Notes under the pieces: generated by a model | What the model saw: the letters and a program-made list of their open reading frames with translations, nothing else | The model's database searches: none | Told to the model about the DNA's origin: nothing | Assembly: GCA_021323535.1 (NCBI GenBank) | Contig: JAJONO010000001.1 | Location: 79,535 to 143,534 of the forward strand | Direction of reading: 5' to 3' | DNA: 64,000 bases | Source: Bacteroidota bacterium | GTDB lineage: Bacteria; Bacteroidota; Bacteroidia; B-17B0; Aurantibacillaceae | In this document: positions 9,540-18,986 of the stretch, in pieces | How the letters are laid out: every line of letters begins with the position of its first letter | Position numbering within the stretch: position 1 is the first letter of the stretch | Made by a program: the position numbers and the translations under genes

Positions 9540-10949
9540 TTAATTGTATTTTTTATTTAACTCGTAAACAAGATGCTTTAATATTTCACTTCCGTTTTTG
9601 TTTCGCGCCGTAAATAACATGTAACTGTCCTTTTGCTTGTCGCTTACCTTTCCATTACTTTGCTTAATATCCAGTTCAAATACTTTGATCAGATCCAGAA
9701 CGTTGGCATAATTTTCAATCTTTTCCGTTTTAATTTTCCTGTAAATACCTTTAATAATACTATCAGCAAGATCATACTCCTTAAGTTGTATATAAATAAA
9801 TGCCAATGTTAGTTTAATATCTGTATTTACATGAAAAAAGTCTTTAAAACTGTTTTCATTAATCAGGGTATTGAGTTTGTTGGCGGCCTCTTTGTATTTA
9901 TTCGAATAATAACTGATCATAGAGCTGTAAATTCCAAGAACCACTTTCGAATGTGTATCATCGGTATCGTAAACTATTTGCGAAGGGTCGTCGTTTAGCA
10001 ATTCATCTGCTTGCCCCTGCTCCTGTAAAAACGTGATTTTTGAGATCAGAAACTTTGATGTGGGAGCTATATGCGTCATCAGCAAAAGTGAATTAATGAG
10101 CACATTCGTTTTTTCATAATAGGATTTGGCGTATTTGGTTTGTCCTATTTTTAAATAATATTCAAAACTTAACTGGTCAAATACAGGCAACCATTTTTTA
10201 TGCGTAGAAGAATTGGGCAACTCATTAAGTAGTTTATATGTTTTATTGAGAAGGTCCTCTACGTTGGTTTCCTTACTTAAATCGCTGTGACAATAAATAC
10301 AAAGCTGCAGTTCAATAATGTTCTTCGTCACTTCGATCTGGCGGGATTGATTAAGAGCATAGTGATCATTGATCTCTTTCCTGAGGAAAAAAAGCGTTTC
10401 CAGTAATTTAGGTGATCTCGAAAAATTATATTGCCCAATTACCCTGTTGAAGTTCCCGAGTGTTTCCTCCGATTTCTCGAGCGAAAGACTAAAGGCTATG
10501 TGTTTATTGTATAATTGTGAGTAATGAAAATATTTTTCGGAGTAAAGGTGCATTTTTTTGAGCGCACTGTAAACAATAAGCAATTCACTATGCATATCAT
10601 ATTGCAAGAGATCCTTTTCCAGTTTCTGAAGGAAAGCTGTGGCTACTTCACGCGGTTCATTCATGCACATATCAGGAATCTGGTTGAGTTTTTTCAACAA
10701 CTCTTCCTGGTTTACATAAATGTCGCCCGACAAGTGATCCTGTATGCGATCATACAGTCTTGATTTAAGAACATAGAATGAATTCGAGTTAAGATTCAAT
10801 TGCTGGATAATGTCATTATCGGACACATCGTTGCGATACGATTTCAACAGATGAAGAAAATTATCAGCTTTGTTTTTAACCAGGGTTTCCTCCACGTTCT
10901 GAAAAGTATCCTTGTCAAGATGACTGATTATTTTTTTTAGTTTAATCAT
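9540..10949 (-). CDS. Hypothetical helical (TPR-like) protein
   Basis: 469-aa ORF, helix-rich, divergent from the 11193 response regulator. Confidence 0.75.
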   Translation of the reverse strand: MIKLKKIISHLDKDTFQNVEETLVKNKADNFLHLLKSYRNDVSDNDIIQQLNLNSNSFYVLKSRLYDRIQDHLSGDIYVNQEELLKKLNQIPDMCMNEPREVATAFLQKLEKDLLQYDMHSELLIVYSALKKMHLYSEKYFHYSQLYNKHIAFSLSLEKSEETLGNFNRVIGQYNFSRSPKLLETLFFLRKEINDHYALNQSRQIEVTKNIIELQLCIYCHSDLSKETNVEDLLNKTYKLLNELPNSSTHKKWLPVFDQLSFEYYLKIGQTKYAKSYYEKTNVLINSLLLMTHIAPTSKFLISKITFLQEQGQADELLNDDPSQIVYDTDDTHSKVVLGIYSSMISYYSNKYKEAANKLNTLINENSFKDFFHVNTDIKLTLAFIYIQLKEYDLADSIIKGIYRKIKTEKIENYANVLDLIKVFELDIKQSNGKVSDKQKDSYMLFTARNKNGSEILKHLVYELNKKYN

Positions 10950-11153
10950 TTAGTTATAAAATGAGACTATGATTTAATATATTTGCTACATAAATTAATA
11001 AAATCCGAATAGAAATGCAAGTATTAATGATCACTTATATCAAATATATAGTAAAATCAGGCGTTTCAGATAGTAGCGTATTTTCCACATATTTAACCTA
11101 TAATAAAACAAAATATTGAAAATCAATAGAATATTTAAATCCTAAAACAATTT

Positions 11154-11189
11154 ACCTAGGTAATTACCCAGTTAATTCTACCCATTATA
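11154..11189. promoter_or_regulatory. Candidate operator: tandem ~12-bp repeats upstream of the NarL-type regulator
   Basis: ACCTAGGTAATT (11154-11165), ACCCAGTTAATT (11166-11177), weaker ACCCATTATA (11180-11189); overlaps the palindromes TTACCTAGGTAA and GGTAATTACC. Confidence 0.4.
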
Positions 11190-11192
11190 TAA

Positions 11193-11861
11193 GTGAATAC
11201 GACACAAAAAAATAATATCAAGCTGATAATTGCAGAGGATCAGGAACTGATGCGGAAGTCTTTTATCGCTCTTCTTAAAGAAGATCAGGATTTTGAAATC
11301 ATTGCTGAAGCTTCGAACGGAAAAGAACTTCTTGAGATATTAAAACACACAACGCCTGATGTTGTTTTGCTTGATATTGAAATGCCGGTAATGAACGGAC
11401 GCGAAGCCCTTGAGATCATCAATAAACGTTTTCCTGATGTCAAAGTAATCATGCTGAGTATGCATGCAGGTCCGCATTTTATTTCAGAACTCATGGCCCG
11501 GGGCGCCCGTGCATTTCTTCCAAAGAACTGTGATCCGGATGCGCTCTTCGAAGCTATTCATACAGTTAGCAGCGAAGGGTATTATTTTGATAAGTCCATT
11601 TCAGAGGCCATGCTTCGTGGTTTACAAAGAGAAAAATCGATCAACCCGCTTCTCGAAGAATTGTCGCTGAGCGATCGCGAAACTGAGATCTTAAAAGAGA
11701 TCTGCGAAGGAAAAACAAACAGGCAAATTGCCGAAGCTTTAAATATTTCTATCGGCACCGTAGATTTTCACCGCGGAAACATTTACAAAAAAACGAGATC
11801 AAAAAATCTTGTCGAACTTCTTAAGTACGCCATTAAAAACGGCATCATTTCCCTCACTTAA
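11193..11861 (+). CDS. NarL/FixJ-type response regulator (REC + LuxR HTH)
   Basis: VVLLDIEMPVMNGREALEII; LSDRETEILKEICEGKTNRQIAEALNISIGTVDFHRGNIYKKT. GTG start at 11193. Confidence 0.95.
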   Translation: MNTTQKNNIKLIIAEDQELMRKSFIALLKEDQDFEIIAEASNGKELLEILKHTTPDVVLLDIEMPVMNGREALEIINKRFPDVKVIMLSMHAGPHFISELMARGARAFLPKNCDPDALFEAIHTVSSEGYYFDKSISEAMLRGLQREKSINPLLEELSLSDRETEILKEICEGKTNRQIAEALNISIGTVDFHRGNIYKKTRSKNLVELLKYAIKNGIISLT

Positions 11862-12256
11862 GATTTTTTCGAAAATACTTTTTTATACCCCCACGTCCAT
11901 TCCCCCTGGTTTTTCAGAGGCGTATCTGTTATCAGAGCCAACCCACTAATGAAAAACCCCATGACAACATGCGGCAAAACTATTTCATCGGCAAAATCGA
12001 AAAGCATAGGCGAAAACACCAGTGAAAATCCAGCAACCAGATCAAGAGCCAGGTGAAAACGAAACGATAATAGTTTTATAATTCCCATATCATACTTTGT
12101 AAACACCGTATACACCAGCATGCTTCCTCCAATGATCATGGGAACGTTCTGCGCGCTATCGCTATTATCAAATCCGAATAACCAAGGACTTATAACCAAT
12201 ATGGTTCCAATAAAATAGTCCAATATGCCGTGAAATTTTGACCGAACAATATTCAT
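11858..12256 (-). CDS. SPW-repeat-like membrane protein
   Basis: HGILDYFIGTILVISPWLFGFDNSD and a second SPM module FHLALDLVAGFSLVFSPMLFDFAD. Confidence 0.8.
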   Translation of the reverse strand: MNIVRSKFHGILDYFIGTILVISPWLFGFDNSDSAQNVPMIIGGSMLVYTVFTKYDMGIIKLLSFRFHLALDLVAGFSLVFSPMLFDFADEIVLPHVVMGFFISGLALITDTPLKNQGEWTWGYKKVFSKKS

Positions 12257-12444
12257 GGTTTTAGTCGCGGGAATTTTGTGCCAGCTTTTCTGATAATAAA
12301 GAGATTGTTATGTGTGGACATATTATCCCATTAGTGAACATTAATCCTCTATTCTATTTTAAAAGACGGGAGAAGATGCGGGTACACTCTTTTATATAAA
12401 CTGATTCGATAAAGCAATCATTAACCTCAAAAAGAGTAATACCT

Positions 12445-13017
12445 ATGAAAACTACGAACAAGACATCCGCTAAAGCTTCGAACAGTGAATACGGAATGGA
12501 AGAAAGCACATTGATGAAATTATTTGAAGAAGAATTAAAAGACATTTACTGGGCTGAGAAAGCGCTCACGAAAGCAATTCCAAAAATGATAAAGAAAGCT
12601 ACTTCGGAAGAACTTATTGAAGCGCTCGAAAATCATCTCGAAGAAACAGAGAGCCAGGTAAAACGTGTTGAACGTGTTTTTGAATCGATTGGAAAAAAAG
12701 CCACTGCTAAAAAATGTGAAGCCATGGATGGTCTTATCAAAGAAGCTGAAGAAATTATGAAAGACTCGGAAGAAGGGGCCATGCGCGACGCGGGAATCAT
12801 TTCGGCTGCACAAAAAGTAGAACACTATGAAATCGCGTCTTACGGAACCCTTCGCACATTCGCGCAAACTCTTGGATTAGATGAAGCCGTTACCCTTCTC
12901 GAAGAAATTCTTGAAGAAGAAAAAGGAGCGGATGCGAAGCTTAGCGAAATCGCCGAATCTACTATCAACATACAGGCGGCCATGGAAGAAGAAGATGCCG
13001 AAGAGGAAGAAGAATAA
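12445..13017 (+). CDS. DUF892 / YciE-YciF-like ferritin-like protein
   Basis: LMKLFEEELKDIYWAEKALTKAIPKMIKKATS...HLEETESQVKRVERVFE...AQKVEHYEIASYGTLRTFA. Confidence 0.92.
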   Translation: MKTTNKTSAKASNSEYGMEESTLMKLFEEELKDIYWAEKALTKAIPKMIKKATSEELIEALENHLEETESQVKRVERVFESIGKKATAKKCEAMDGLIKEAEEIMKDSEEGAMRDAGIISAAQKVEHYEIASYGTLRTFAQTLGLDEAVTLLEEILEEEKGADAKLSEIAESTINIQAAMEEEDAEEEEE

Positions 13018-13040
13018 TTTTACATATAGGAACTAATTAT

Positions 13041-13069
13041 AAAAGGCAACTCGTCAGTTGCCTTTTTTT
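13041..13069 (+). terminator. Rho-independent terminator
   Basis: aggcaact-cgtc-agttgcct followed by a T tract, just before cphA copy 1. Confidence 0.8.
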
Positions 13070-13086
13070 ATCTTTTTTAATGATGC

Positions 13087-15678
13087 ATGGAGATTAAAGA
13101 AATAAAAGTGATGCGTGGCCCCAACTATTGGTCACAGGAACAGAAAAACCTCATAGTACTTGTTGTGCGTCTTGATGAATTGCCTGAAAGCATAGTAAAG
13201 ATGATATCACAACAGGCTATCCGCGAATTACCTGGTCTTTCCTCAAAATACCACATCGAAGATTGCGTATGCACCGGCGCGGTTCAGCTCATAAAATACA
13301 TTGCGCTCGAACTTCAGTGTCTCGCAGGAATGGAGTGTAATTACTCCCGTTCAAAGGCTGGTCACGAGAAAGGCGAATACTTTATTACATTTTCCTATAC
13401 GGTTGAAGAAGCCGGACTTATTGCCGCTGAAGAAGCATTCAATATTACCGAAGCATTGATCAATAACGAGCCTTACGACACAGATAAAATTATTGAAACG
13501 CTCGCGCGAATTAAAACAAGAAATCAATACGGCGCCACGAGCGCGTACCTTCTTAACGAAGTTGAAAAAAGAGGAATACCTTACCGACGCTTTGATAATG
13601 GTTCGCTTATTACATTAGGCTACGGAAACAAACAGAAAAAAATACGTACAGCGGTAACCGACAGTACAAGCGGACTCGGAATTGAGTTAGCCGGAGATAA
13701 AGATGAAACAAAAAAAATTCTTAATGAAGCCGGACTTCCCGTGCCAAAAGGAATTGTGGTATACTCTGAAAAAGAACTCGAAGAACGAATCAGAGAAGTG
13801 AAATTTCCATTGGTTACCAAACCTCTCGACGGGAACCAGGGACGCGGCGTAACCATTAATATCAGGGATCTTGAAAAAGCCATGTACGGATTACAGATCG
13901 CTCAGAAAATATCGAGAGGTGTCATTATAGAAGAATTTATTGAGGGACACGATTATCGTTTCCTGGTTGTAGATTTTAAACTTGTTGCCGTTACAAAACG
14001 CATACCCGCTATGATCGTTGGTAACGGCACATCCACCATAGAACAACTCATTGAAGAAGAAAATAAAAACCCTCAACGCGGAAAAGAATCCAAACACGTT
14101 CTCGCTCTTATTAAAATAGATGACGTGACAAAAAACATTCTTTCAGAAAAAAATCTTGAGCTTCACTCTATACTTCCCCGGGGAGAGGAACTGAAGCTTA
14201 AACTCATTGCCAATATAAGCGCCGGCGGTACGGCCGAAGATGTTACTGATACCGTTCATCCCGAAAATATTTTTATGGCCGAACATGTTGCCCGCATTTT
14301 TAATCTCAACATTTGTGGCATTGATATCATGACAAAAGGGGTGGATCAACCAATCACAAGAGAAACAGGTGCTATTATCGAAGTAAACGCTGGTCCGGGT
14401 TTACGAATGCACTCTAACCCACAGAAAGGAACCTCAAGAAATGTAGCGGCACCTGTTATCGACATGCTTTTCCCTTCGAACAACAATGCCCGTATTCCCA
14501 TTGTTGCCATAACAGGTACCAATGGAAAGACCACTACAACCAGGCTCATAGCGCATCTCGCCAAACAGGCCGGATTCAAACCCGGATTTTGTACAACAGA
14601 AGGAATTTACATCGATGGACATTTAACACACCAGGGCGATTGCACAGGATTCATCAGCGCGCAGGATGTACTCTTCGATCCGCTTGTTGATTTTGCAGTA
14701 CTGGAATGCGCCCGTGGAGGAATTCTTAAATCGGGATTAGGGTTTACTAACTGCGATGTCAGCATTATCACAAACATTACCGAGGATCATCTTGGATTAA
14801 AACACATTCACACATTAGATGAGATGGCCAAAGTAAAAAGTGTTGTCGCTAAAAGTACTTTCCCGCATGGATACTGTATACTGAATGCTGATAATGACCT
14901 GTGCTATAAAATTAAAGATGACCTGGATTGCAAAATAGCATTGTTCAGTCTTAAATCCGATAATGAAAGAATCATGAAACATCGCAATGAAGGCGGATTA
15001 GCGGTTGCTGTTGAAGAAGGCTATGTTACTGTTTACAATGGTCACAGCGGCATACGCATTGAACACATAGAGAACATACCTTTAAGTTTCAGAGGAAAAG
15101 CCAACTACATGGTGAAAAATATTTTACCCGCCGTACTTGCCTCTGTTATGAGTGGCTTCAGTATTACTGATATACAAACAGGCTTAAGAACTTTTATACC
15201 TTCTCCAACACACACACCGGGACGAATGAATCTTTTCGATTTTCACAATTTTAAAGTGATGGTGGATTACGCTCATAATATGGATGGTTTCTTTGAACTT
15301 AAACGCATGCTAGACCAGGTAGAAGATACCCCAAAAATTGGTGTAATTGCCGTTGCAGGAGACCGGAGAGACGACGACATAAGACATGTTGGATTACTCG
15401 CGGCCACTATATTTGATAAGCTCATTATTAAACATGATAAAGATCTGAGAGGAAGAACCGCCCAGGAGATCACGGACCTTCTTAAACAGGGTATCGCGCA
15501 AATGAACAAGCACGTTCCTACAGAAGTTATCCCGGATGAAAAAGAAGCGATTGATTATGCCGTAGGACACGCCGAGAAAGGTTCGTTCATTTTAATCTGC
15601 GCCGGAACCGTTTTTGAAACCATTGAGTATGTGGGCCAGCTTCAGCGCATAAATAATTTAACTTCTCATATCCTGTAA
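13087..15678 (+). CDS. cphA: Cyanophycin synthetase, copy 1
   Basis: 863 aa: N-domain, ATP-grasp (KPLDGNQGRGVTINI, IIEVNAGPGLRMH) and Mur ligase-like domain with GTNGKTTTTRLIAHLAK, LECARGGILKSGLGF, TNITEDHLGL, DYAHN; followed by cyanophycinase. Confidence 0.95.
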   Translation: MEIKEIKVMRGPNYWSQEQKNLIVLVVRLDELPESIVKMISQQAIRELPGLSSKYHIEDCVCTGAVQLIKYIALELQCLAGMECNYSRSKAGHEKGEYFITFSYTVEEAGLIAAEEAFNITEALINNEPYDTDKIIETLARIKTRNQYGATSAYLLNEVEKRGIPYRRFDNGSLITLGYGNKQKKIRTAVTDSTSGLGIELAGDKDETKKILNEAGLPVPKGIVVYSEKELEERIREVKFPLVTKPLDGNQGRGVTINIRDLEKAMYGLQIAQKISRGVIIEEFIEGHDYRFLVVDFKLVAVTKRIPAMIVGNGTSTIEQLIEEENKNPQRGKESKHVLALIKIDDVTKNILSEKNLELHSILPRGEELKLKLIANISAGGTAEDVTDTVHPENIFMAEHVARIFNLNICGIDIMTKGVDQPITRETGAIIEVNAGPGLRMHSNPQKGTSRNVAAPVIDMLFPSNNNARIPIVAITGTNGKTTTTRLIAHLAKQAGFKPGFCTTEGIYIDGHLTHQGDCTGFISAQDVLFDPLVDFAVLECARGGILKSGLGFTNCDVSIITNITEDHLGLKHIHTLDEMAKVKSVVAKSTFPHGYCILNADNDLCYKIKDDLDCKIALFSLKSDNERIMKHRNEGGLAVAVEEGYVTVYNGHSGIRIEHIENIPLSFRGKANYMVKNILPAVLASVMSGFSITDIQTGLRTFIPSPTHTPGRMNLFDFHNFKVMVDYAHNMDGFFELKRMLDQVEDTPKIGVIAVAGDRRDDDIRHVGLLAATIFDKLIIKHDKDLRGRTAQEITDLLKQGIAQMNKHVPTEVIPDEKEAIDYAVGHAEKGSFILICAGTVFETIEYVGQLQRINNLTSHIL

Positions 15679-15679
15679 T

Positions 15680-16567
15680 ATGCCTTCAAAGATACCAAAA
15701 GGAAAATTGCTCATCATTGGAGGCGCCGAAGATAAAGGCAAAGGTGAAGAGCCCGATATTGTAAACAAGAACAAAAACTTCAGGCATCACGAAATCCTGA
15801 AGCAACTTGTACCCAAAAACAAAAAAAAAACTATAGAGATAGTTACAACAGCCTCTTCGGAACCTGATAAAGTAAGCAAACGCTACAAAAAAGTGTTTAT
15901 CGAAATGGGAGCGAAAAATATCGGGTTCATCAACATGGGAAATAATTATGAAACCAGGAACCCCCTTTTTACTAAACGAATAAAAAAAGCGTACGCTGTA
16001 TTATTCAGTGGCGGCGATCAGTTCAGACTCTCCAGCATTTTAGGAAACACCGATGTGCTCAGGGTTATTCTTGAAAGATACATGAACGATAAAGACTTTA
16101 TTGTTGCCGGAACCAGCGCAGGAGCAGCTGCAGCCGGAGTACTCATGATGTATGAAGGAGAAAACAATGAGGCCATTCTGAAAGGCGCGGTAAAAGTAAG
16201 CTCAGGACTCGGCTTTATAGATTTCTGTATTATCGATACTCATTTTATAAAACGTGGAAGATTTGGACGATTGTCAGAAGCCATTGTCATGAACCCAACC
16301 TGCATCGGTATCGGACTCGGTGAAGATACAGCATTGCTGATAACAAAAGGAAAAGAAGCTAAATGCCTTGGCTCAGGAATGGTGATTATCATTGACGGAA
16401 AAGATGTTGGCCATACTAACATAGCATACGCCGAAAACGATACGCCGCTTTGCATTGAAAGTCTGAAAATTCATGTATTATGCAATGGTTGCGGATTCAG
16501 GTTCAGCGATCGGAAATTTATACCATCGAAGGAAAATCTGAGAATTGAAAAAAAATTAAAAGGCTGA
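15680..16567 (+). CDS. cphB: Cyanophycinase, copy 1 (peptidase S51-like)
   Basis: LLIIGGAEDKG, FSGGDQFRLS, GTSAGAAAAG, DTHFIKRGRFGRL, GIGLGEDTALLI. Confidence 0.94.
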   Translation: MPSKIPKGKLLIIGGAEDKGKGEEPDIVNKNKNFRHHEILKQLVPKNKKKTIEIVTTASSEPDKVSKRYKKVFIEMGAKNIGFINMGNNYETRNPLFTKRIKKAYAVLFSGGDQFRLSSILGNTDVLRVILERYMNDKDFIVAGTSAGAAAAGVLMMYEGENNEAILKGAVKVSSGLGFIDFCIIDTHFIKRGRFGRLSEAIVMNPTCIGIGLGEDTALLITKGKEAKCLGSGMVIIIDGKDVGHTNIAYAENDTPLCIESLKIHVLCNGCGFRFSDRKFIPSKENLRIEKKLKG

Positions 16568-17484
16568 TGTCTAAAATTTCACTTGTTATTCATGGAGGCG
16601 CAAGAAAAGATTCGGAATTCATTCGCGAATACCGTGACGACTACAAAGCGGCCCTCACCGAAGTTTCTCAGCTTACCTACGCCATTCTGAAAAAAGGAAA
16701 ACACGCGCTCGACGCTGTTGAGGCCGCCGTTGTGTATATGGAGGATCATATTCTTTTTAACGCCGGCAGGGGATCTGCCATTAACTCGGTTGGAGAAACA
16801 GAAATGGAAGCCGCCATTATGGAAGGAAAAGAACTACGCTCGGGCGCGGTAACTCTTCTTAAGAAAGTTAAAAATCCCGTCAGCCTGGCACGGCATATTC
16901 TTGAGGATAGTAAACATATTCTTCTCGGAGCAGAAGGAGCGTTAGAGTATGCTAAATATAAAAAAGTACAACTGGAGTACGACTCGTATTTTATTACTCC
17001 GCACCAGTACGATGTTTTTATGGAGGAACGTGATTCAAAAACCGAGAAGGAAAAAGAAAATATTCTTAATCATGGAACGGTAGGAGCCGTTGCGTTTGAT
17101 TCTAAAGGAAATATTGCAGCCGCCACTTCTACTGGTGGGCTTGCTTTTAACCGAAAAGGACGGGTCGGCGATGCCTGCATGATCGGGATAGGTTGTTATG
17201 CCAATAATAAAACCTGTGGAGTTTGCTCAACCGGTGATGGAGAGATCAATATAAGAAACACTTCCGCAGCATACATTTCAATGCTTCTTGAACACACCTC
17301 TCTTTCTATACAGGAGGCGTGCAACTATCTTATTCACTCCAGAAATAAGGATACAACAAGTGATATGGGATTAATTGCCATTGATAAATCCGGTAATATC
17401 GGGATCTCGTATAATACAGAATTAATGCATCGGGCCTGGATAAGTTCTGAAAGGGGGCTACAGGTTAAAATTTACGAACCCTGA
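16567..17484 (+). CDS. iaaA: Isoaspartyl peptidase / L-asparaginase (Ntn-hydrolase), copy 1
   Basis: VIHGGA, DAVEAAVVYMED, FNAGRGSAIN, NHGTVGAVAFDSKGNIAAATSTGG (predicted nucleophile Thr). Confidence 0.94.
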   Translation: MSKISLVIHGGARKDSEFIREYRDDYKAALTEVSQLTYAILKKGKHALDAVEAAVVYMEDHILFNAGRGSAINSVGETEMEAAIMEGKELRSGAVTLLKKVKNPVSLARHILEDSKHILLGAEGALEYAKYKKVQLEYDSYFITPHQYDVFMEERDSKTEKEKENILNHGTVGAVAFDSKGNIAAATSTGGLAFNRKGRVGDACMIGIGCYANNKTCGVCSTGDGEINIRNTSAAYISMLLEHTSLSIQEACNYLIHSRNKDTTSDMGLIAIDKSGNIGISYNTELMHRAWISSERGLQVKIYEP

Positions 17485-17518
17485 GGCACATTTTTTGGCT
17501 TGATCTTTAAGTCTTAAT

Positions 17519-18565
17519 ATGAATTACGATACTAAAAAACTGGTTCTTGCAATCGGGAGCATTGTTGGTATGGTCATTATCTACCAGCTTGTATTTTTTA
17601 TTCTTAAAAGATGGTCGCGTAAACAAAAAAGAATTATTCCCGAATTACTTAACGAGCATATTTATTTTCCCGGACTATTCTTCGTTCTTGTTGTAGCGCT
17701 TTTCTTTGTGCTTCTGTTACTGGAAGAGTATGTTAATCTGAAATTTTTCAGGGTGGCCCGTCATATACTTACTATATCAGGAATTATAACCTCGGGGATC
17801 CTTGTCATTAAAACAATAACCGTATTCAGGGAAATCACATTCAATCAATACAAGGTCCGCAATCCGCTCGATTACTCTTTAAGAAAAACAAAAACAAAGT
17901 TTCAGCTTATACAGCGCATCTTAAATTTCTTAATTGTATTTGCAATGTTCGCCATTATCTTAATGACATTTGACAGCATCAGGCAGATAGGTGGAACGCT
18001 TCTCGCCTCTGCCGGCGTTGTGGGACTTGTAATAGGTTTTGCCGCACAAAAAAGTCTGGGTACTTTATTCGCCGGAATTCAAATCGCTATTTCGCAGCCA
18101 ATACGTATTGATGATGTTGTAGTTGTAGAAGAACAATTCGGAACCATTGGCGAAATTACGCTTACATATGTTATCGTTAATTCATGGGATGGACGAAGAC
18201 TGGTTGTGCCAATCAGTTATTTTCTTGAAAAACCTTTCGAGAACTGGACAAGGGTATCTCCCGAAATTGTAGCTAAAGTTAAAATACATGCCGATTATAC
18301 CTTACCCATTGAAGAAATAAGACAGGAATTTAAAAAGTGGATCGAAACATCAGAGTTGTGGGATAAACGTCGTTGTAATTTTCTTGTAACGGGCGCCAAC
18401 GATAAAACAATTGAAGTACGTGGAACAGCAACTGCAAGAAATTCGGACGACGCGTATGATCTTGAATGTATTATCAGGGAAAAACTGATCACCTATATCA
18501 GGGAGCACCATCCAACCTGTTTACCAACTACGCGGATCTCAAAAATAGAATCGCCTAAAACATAA
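17519..18565 (+). CDS. MscS-family mechanosensitive ion channel
   Basis: GGTLLASAGVVGLVIGFAAQKSLGTLFAGIQIAISQPIRIDDVVVVEEQFGTIGEITLTYVIV. Confidence 0.93.
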   Translation: MNYDTKKLVLAIGSIVGMVIIYQLVFFILKRWSRKQKRIIPELLNEHIYFPGLFFVLVVALFFVLLLLEEYVNLKFFRVARHILTISGIITSGILVIKTITVFREITFNQYKVRNPLDYSLRKTKTKFQLIQRILNFLIVFAMFAIILMTFDSIRQIGGTLLASAGVVGLVIGFAAQKSLGTLFAGIQIAISQPIRIDDVVVVEEQFGTIGEITLTYVIVNSWDGRRLVVPISYFLEKPFENWTRVSPEIVAKVKIHADYTLPIEEIRQEFKKWIETSELWDKRRCNFLVTGANDKTIEVRGTATARNSDDAYDLECIIREKLITYIREHHPTCLPTTRISKIESPKT

Positions 18566-18822
18566 AAGGTGGTGCATATTACACAAACTGCGTAAAACTG
18601 TCACGTGAGGCTCCTTGTTCTGAGATTTTTTAACATATTCATAGCTGGCACGCTTCTTTTATCTATAAAATCGAAACTATCTATAATTTATTTTGTAGCG
18701 GTTGTTAAAACGTACAATTAACTATGTTTACATGTTTAATTCTACGTACCATCAAAACTATTTGAGGTTTATCTAATTAAAAAAGTTGGCCGGTTCATTG
18801 TTCTAATAAAGAGCCGGCACAC

Positions 18823-18862
18823 AAAAACCGCCGAACTTTTGAATAAAAAGCCGGCGGTTTTT
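18823..18862 (+). terminator. Rho-independent terminator-like hairpin before cphA copy 2
   Basis: aaaaaccgccg (18823-18833) / cggcggttttt (18852-18862), perfect 11-bp stem. Confidence 0.75.
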
Positions 18863-18986
18863 CGTTTACCATCCTCACTTCTACACTGTGTAGAAAATAA
18901 TCTCGGTCATGCTATTTTGCTAAAACTGATTTTCAGTGATTTAGACTTGGTACAGTTTTTAATACTCATCATTAAATTCTCTTTCT

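Noticed and set aside
13087-15678. CphA copy 1 as a pseudogene
   Set aside because: Full-length open frame, intact Mur P-loop and ATP-grasp landmarks, tightly packed with intact cphB and peptidase; motif changes are selective, not degradative.
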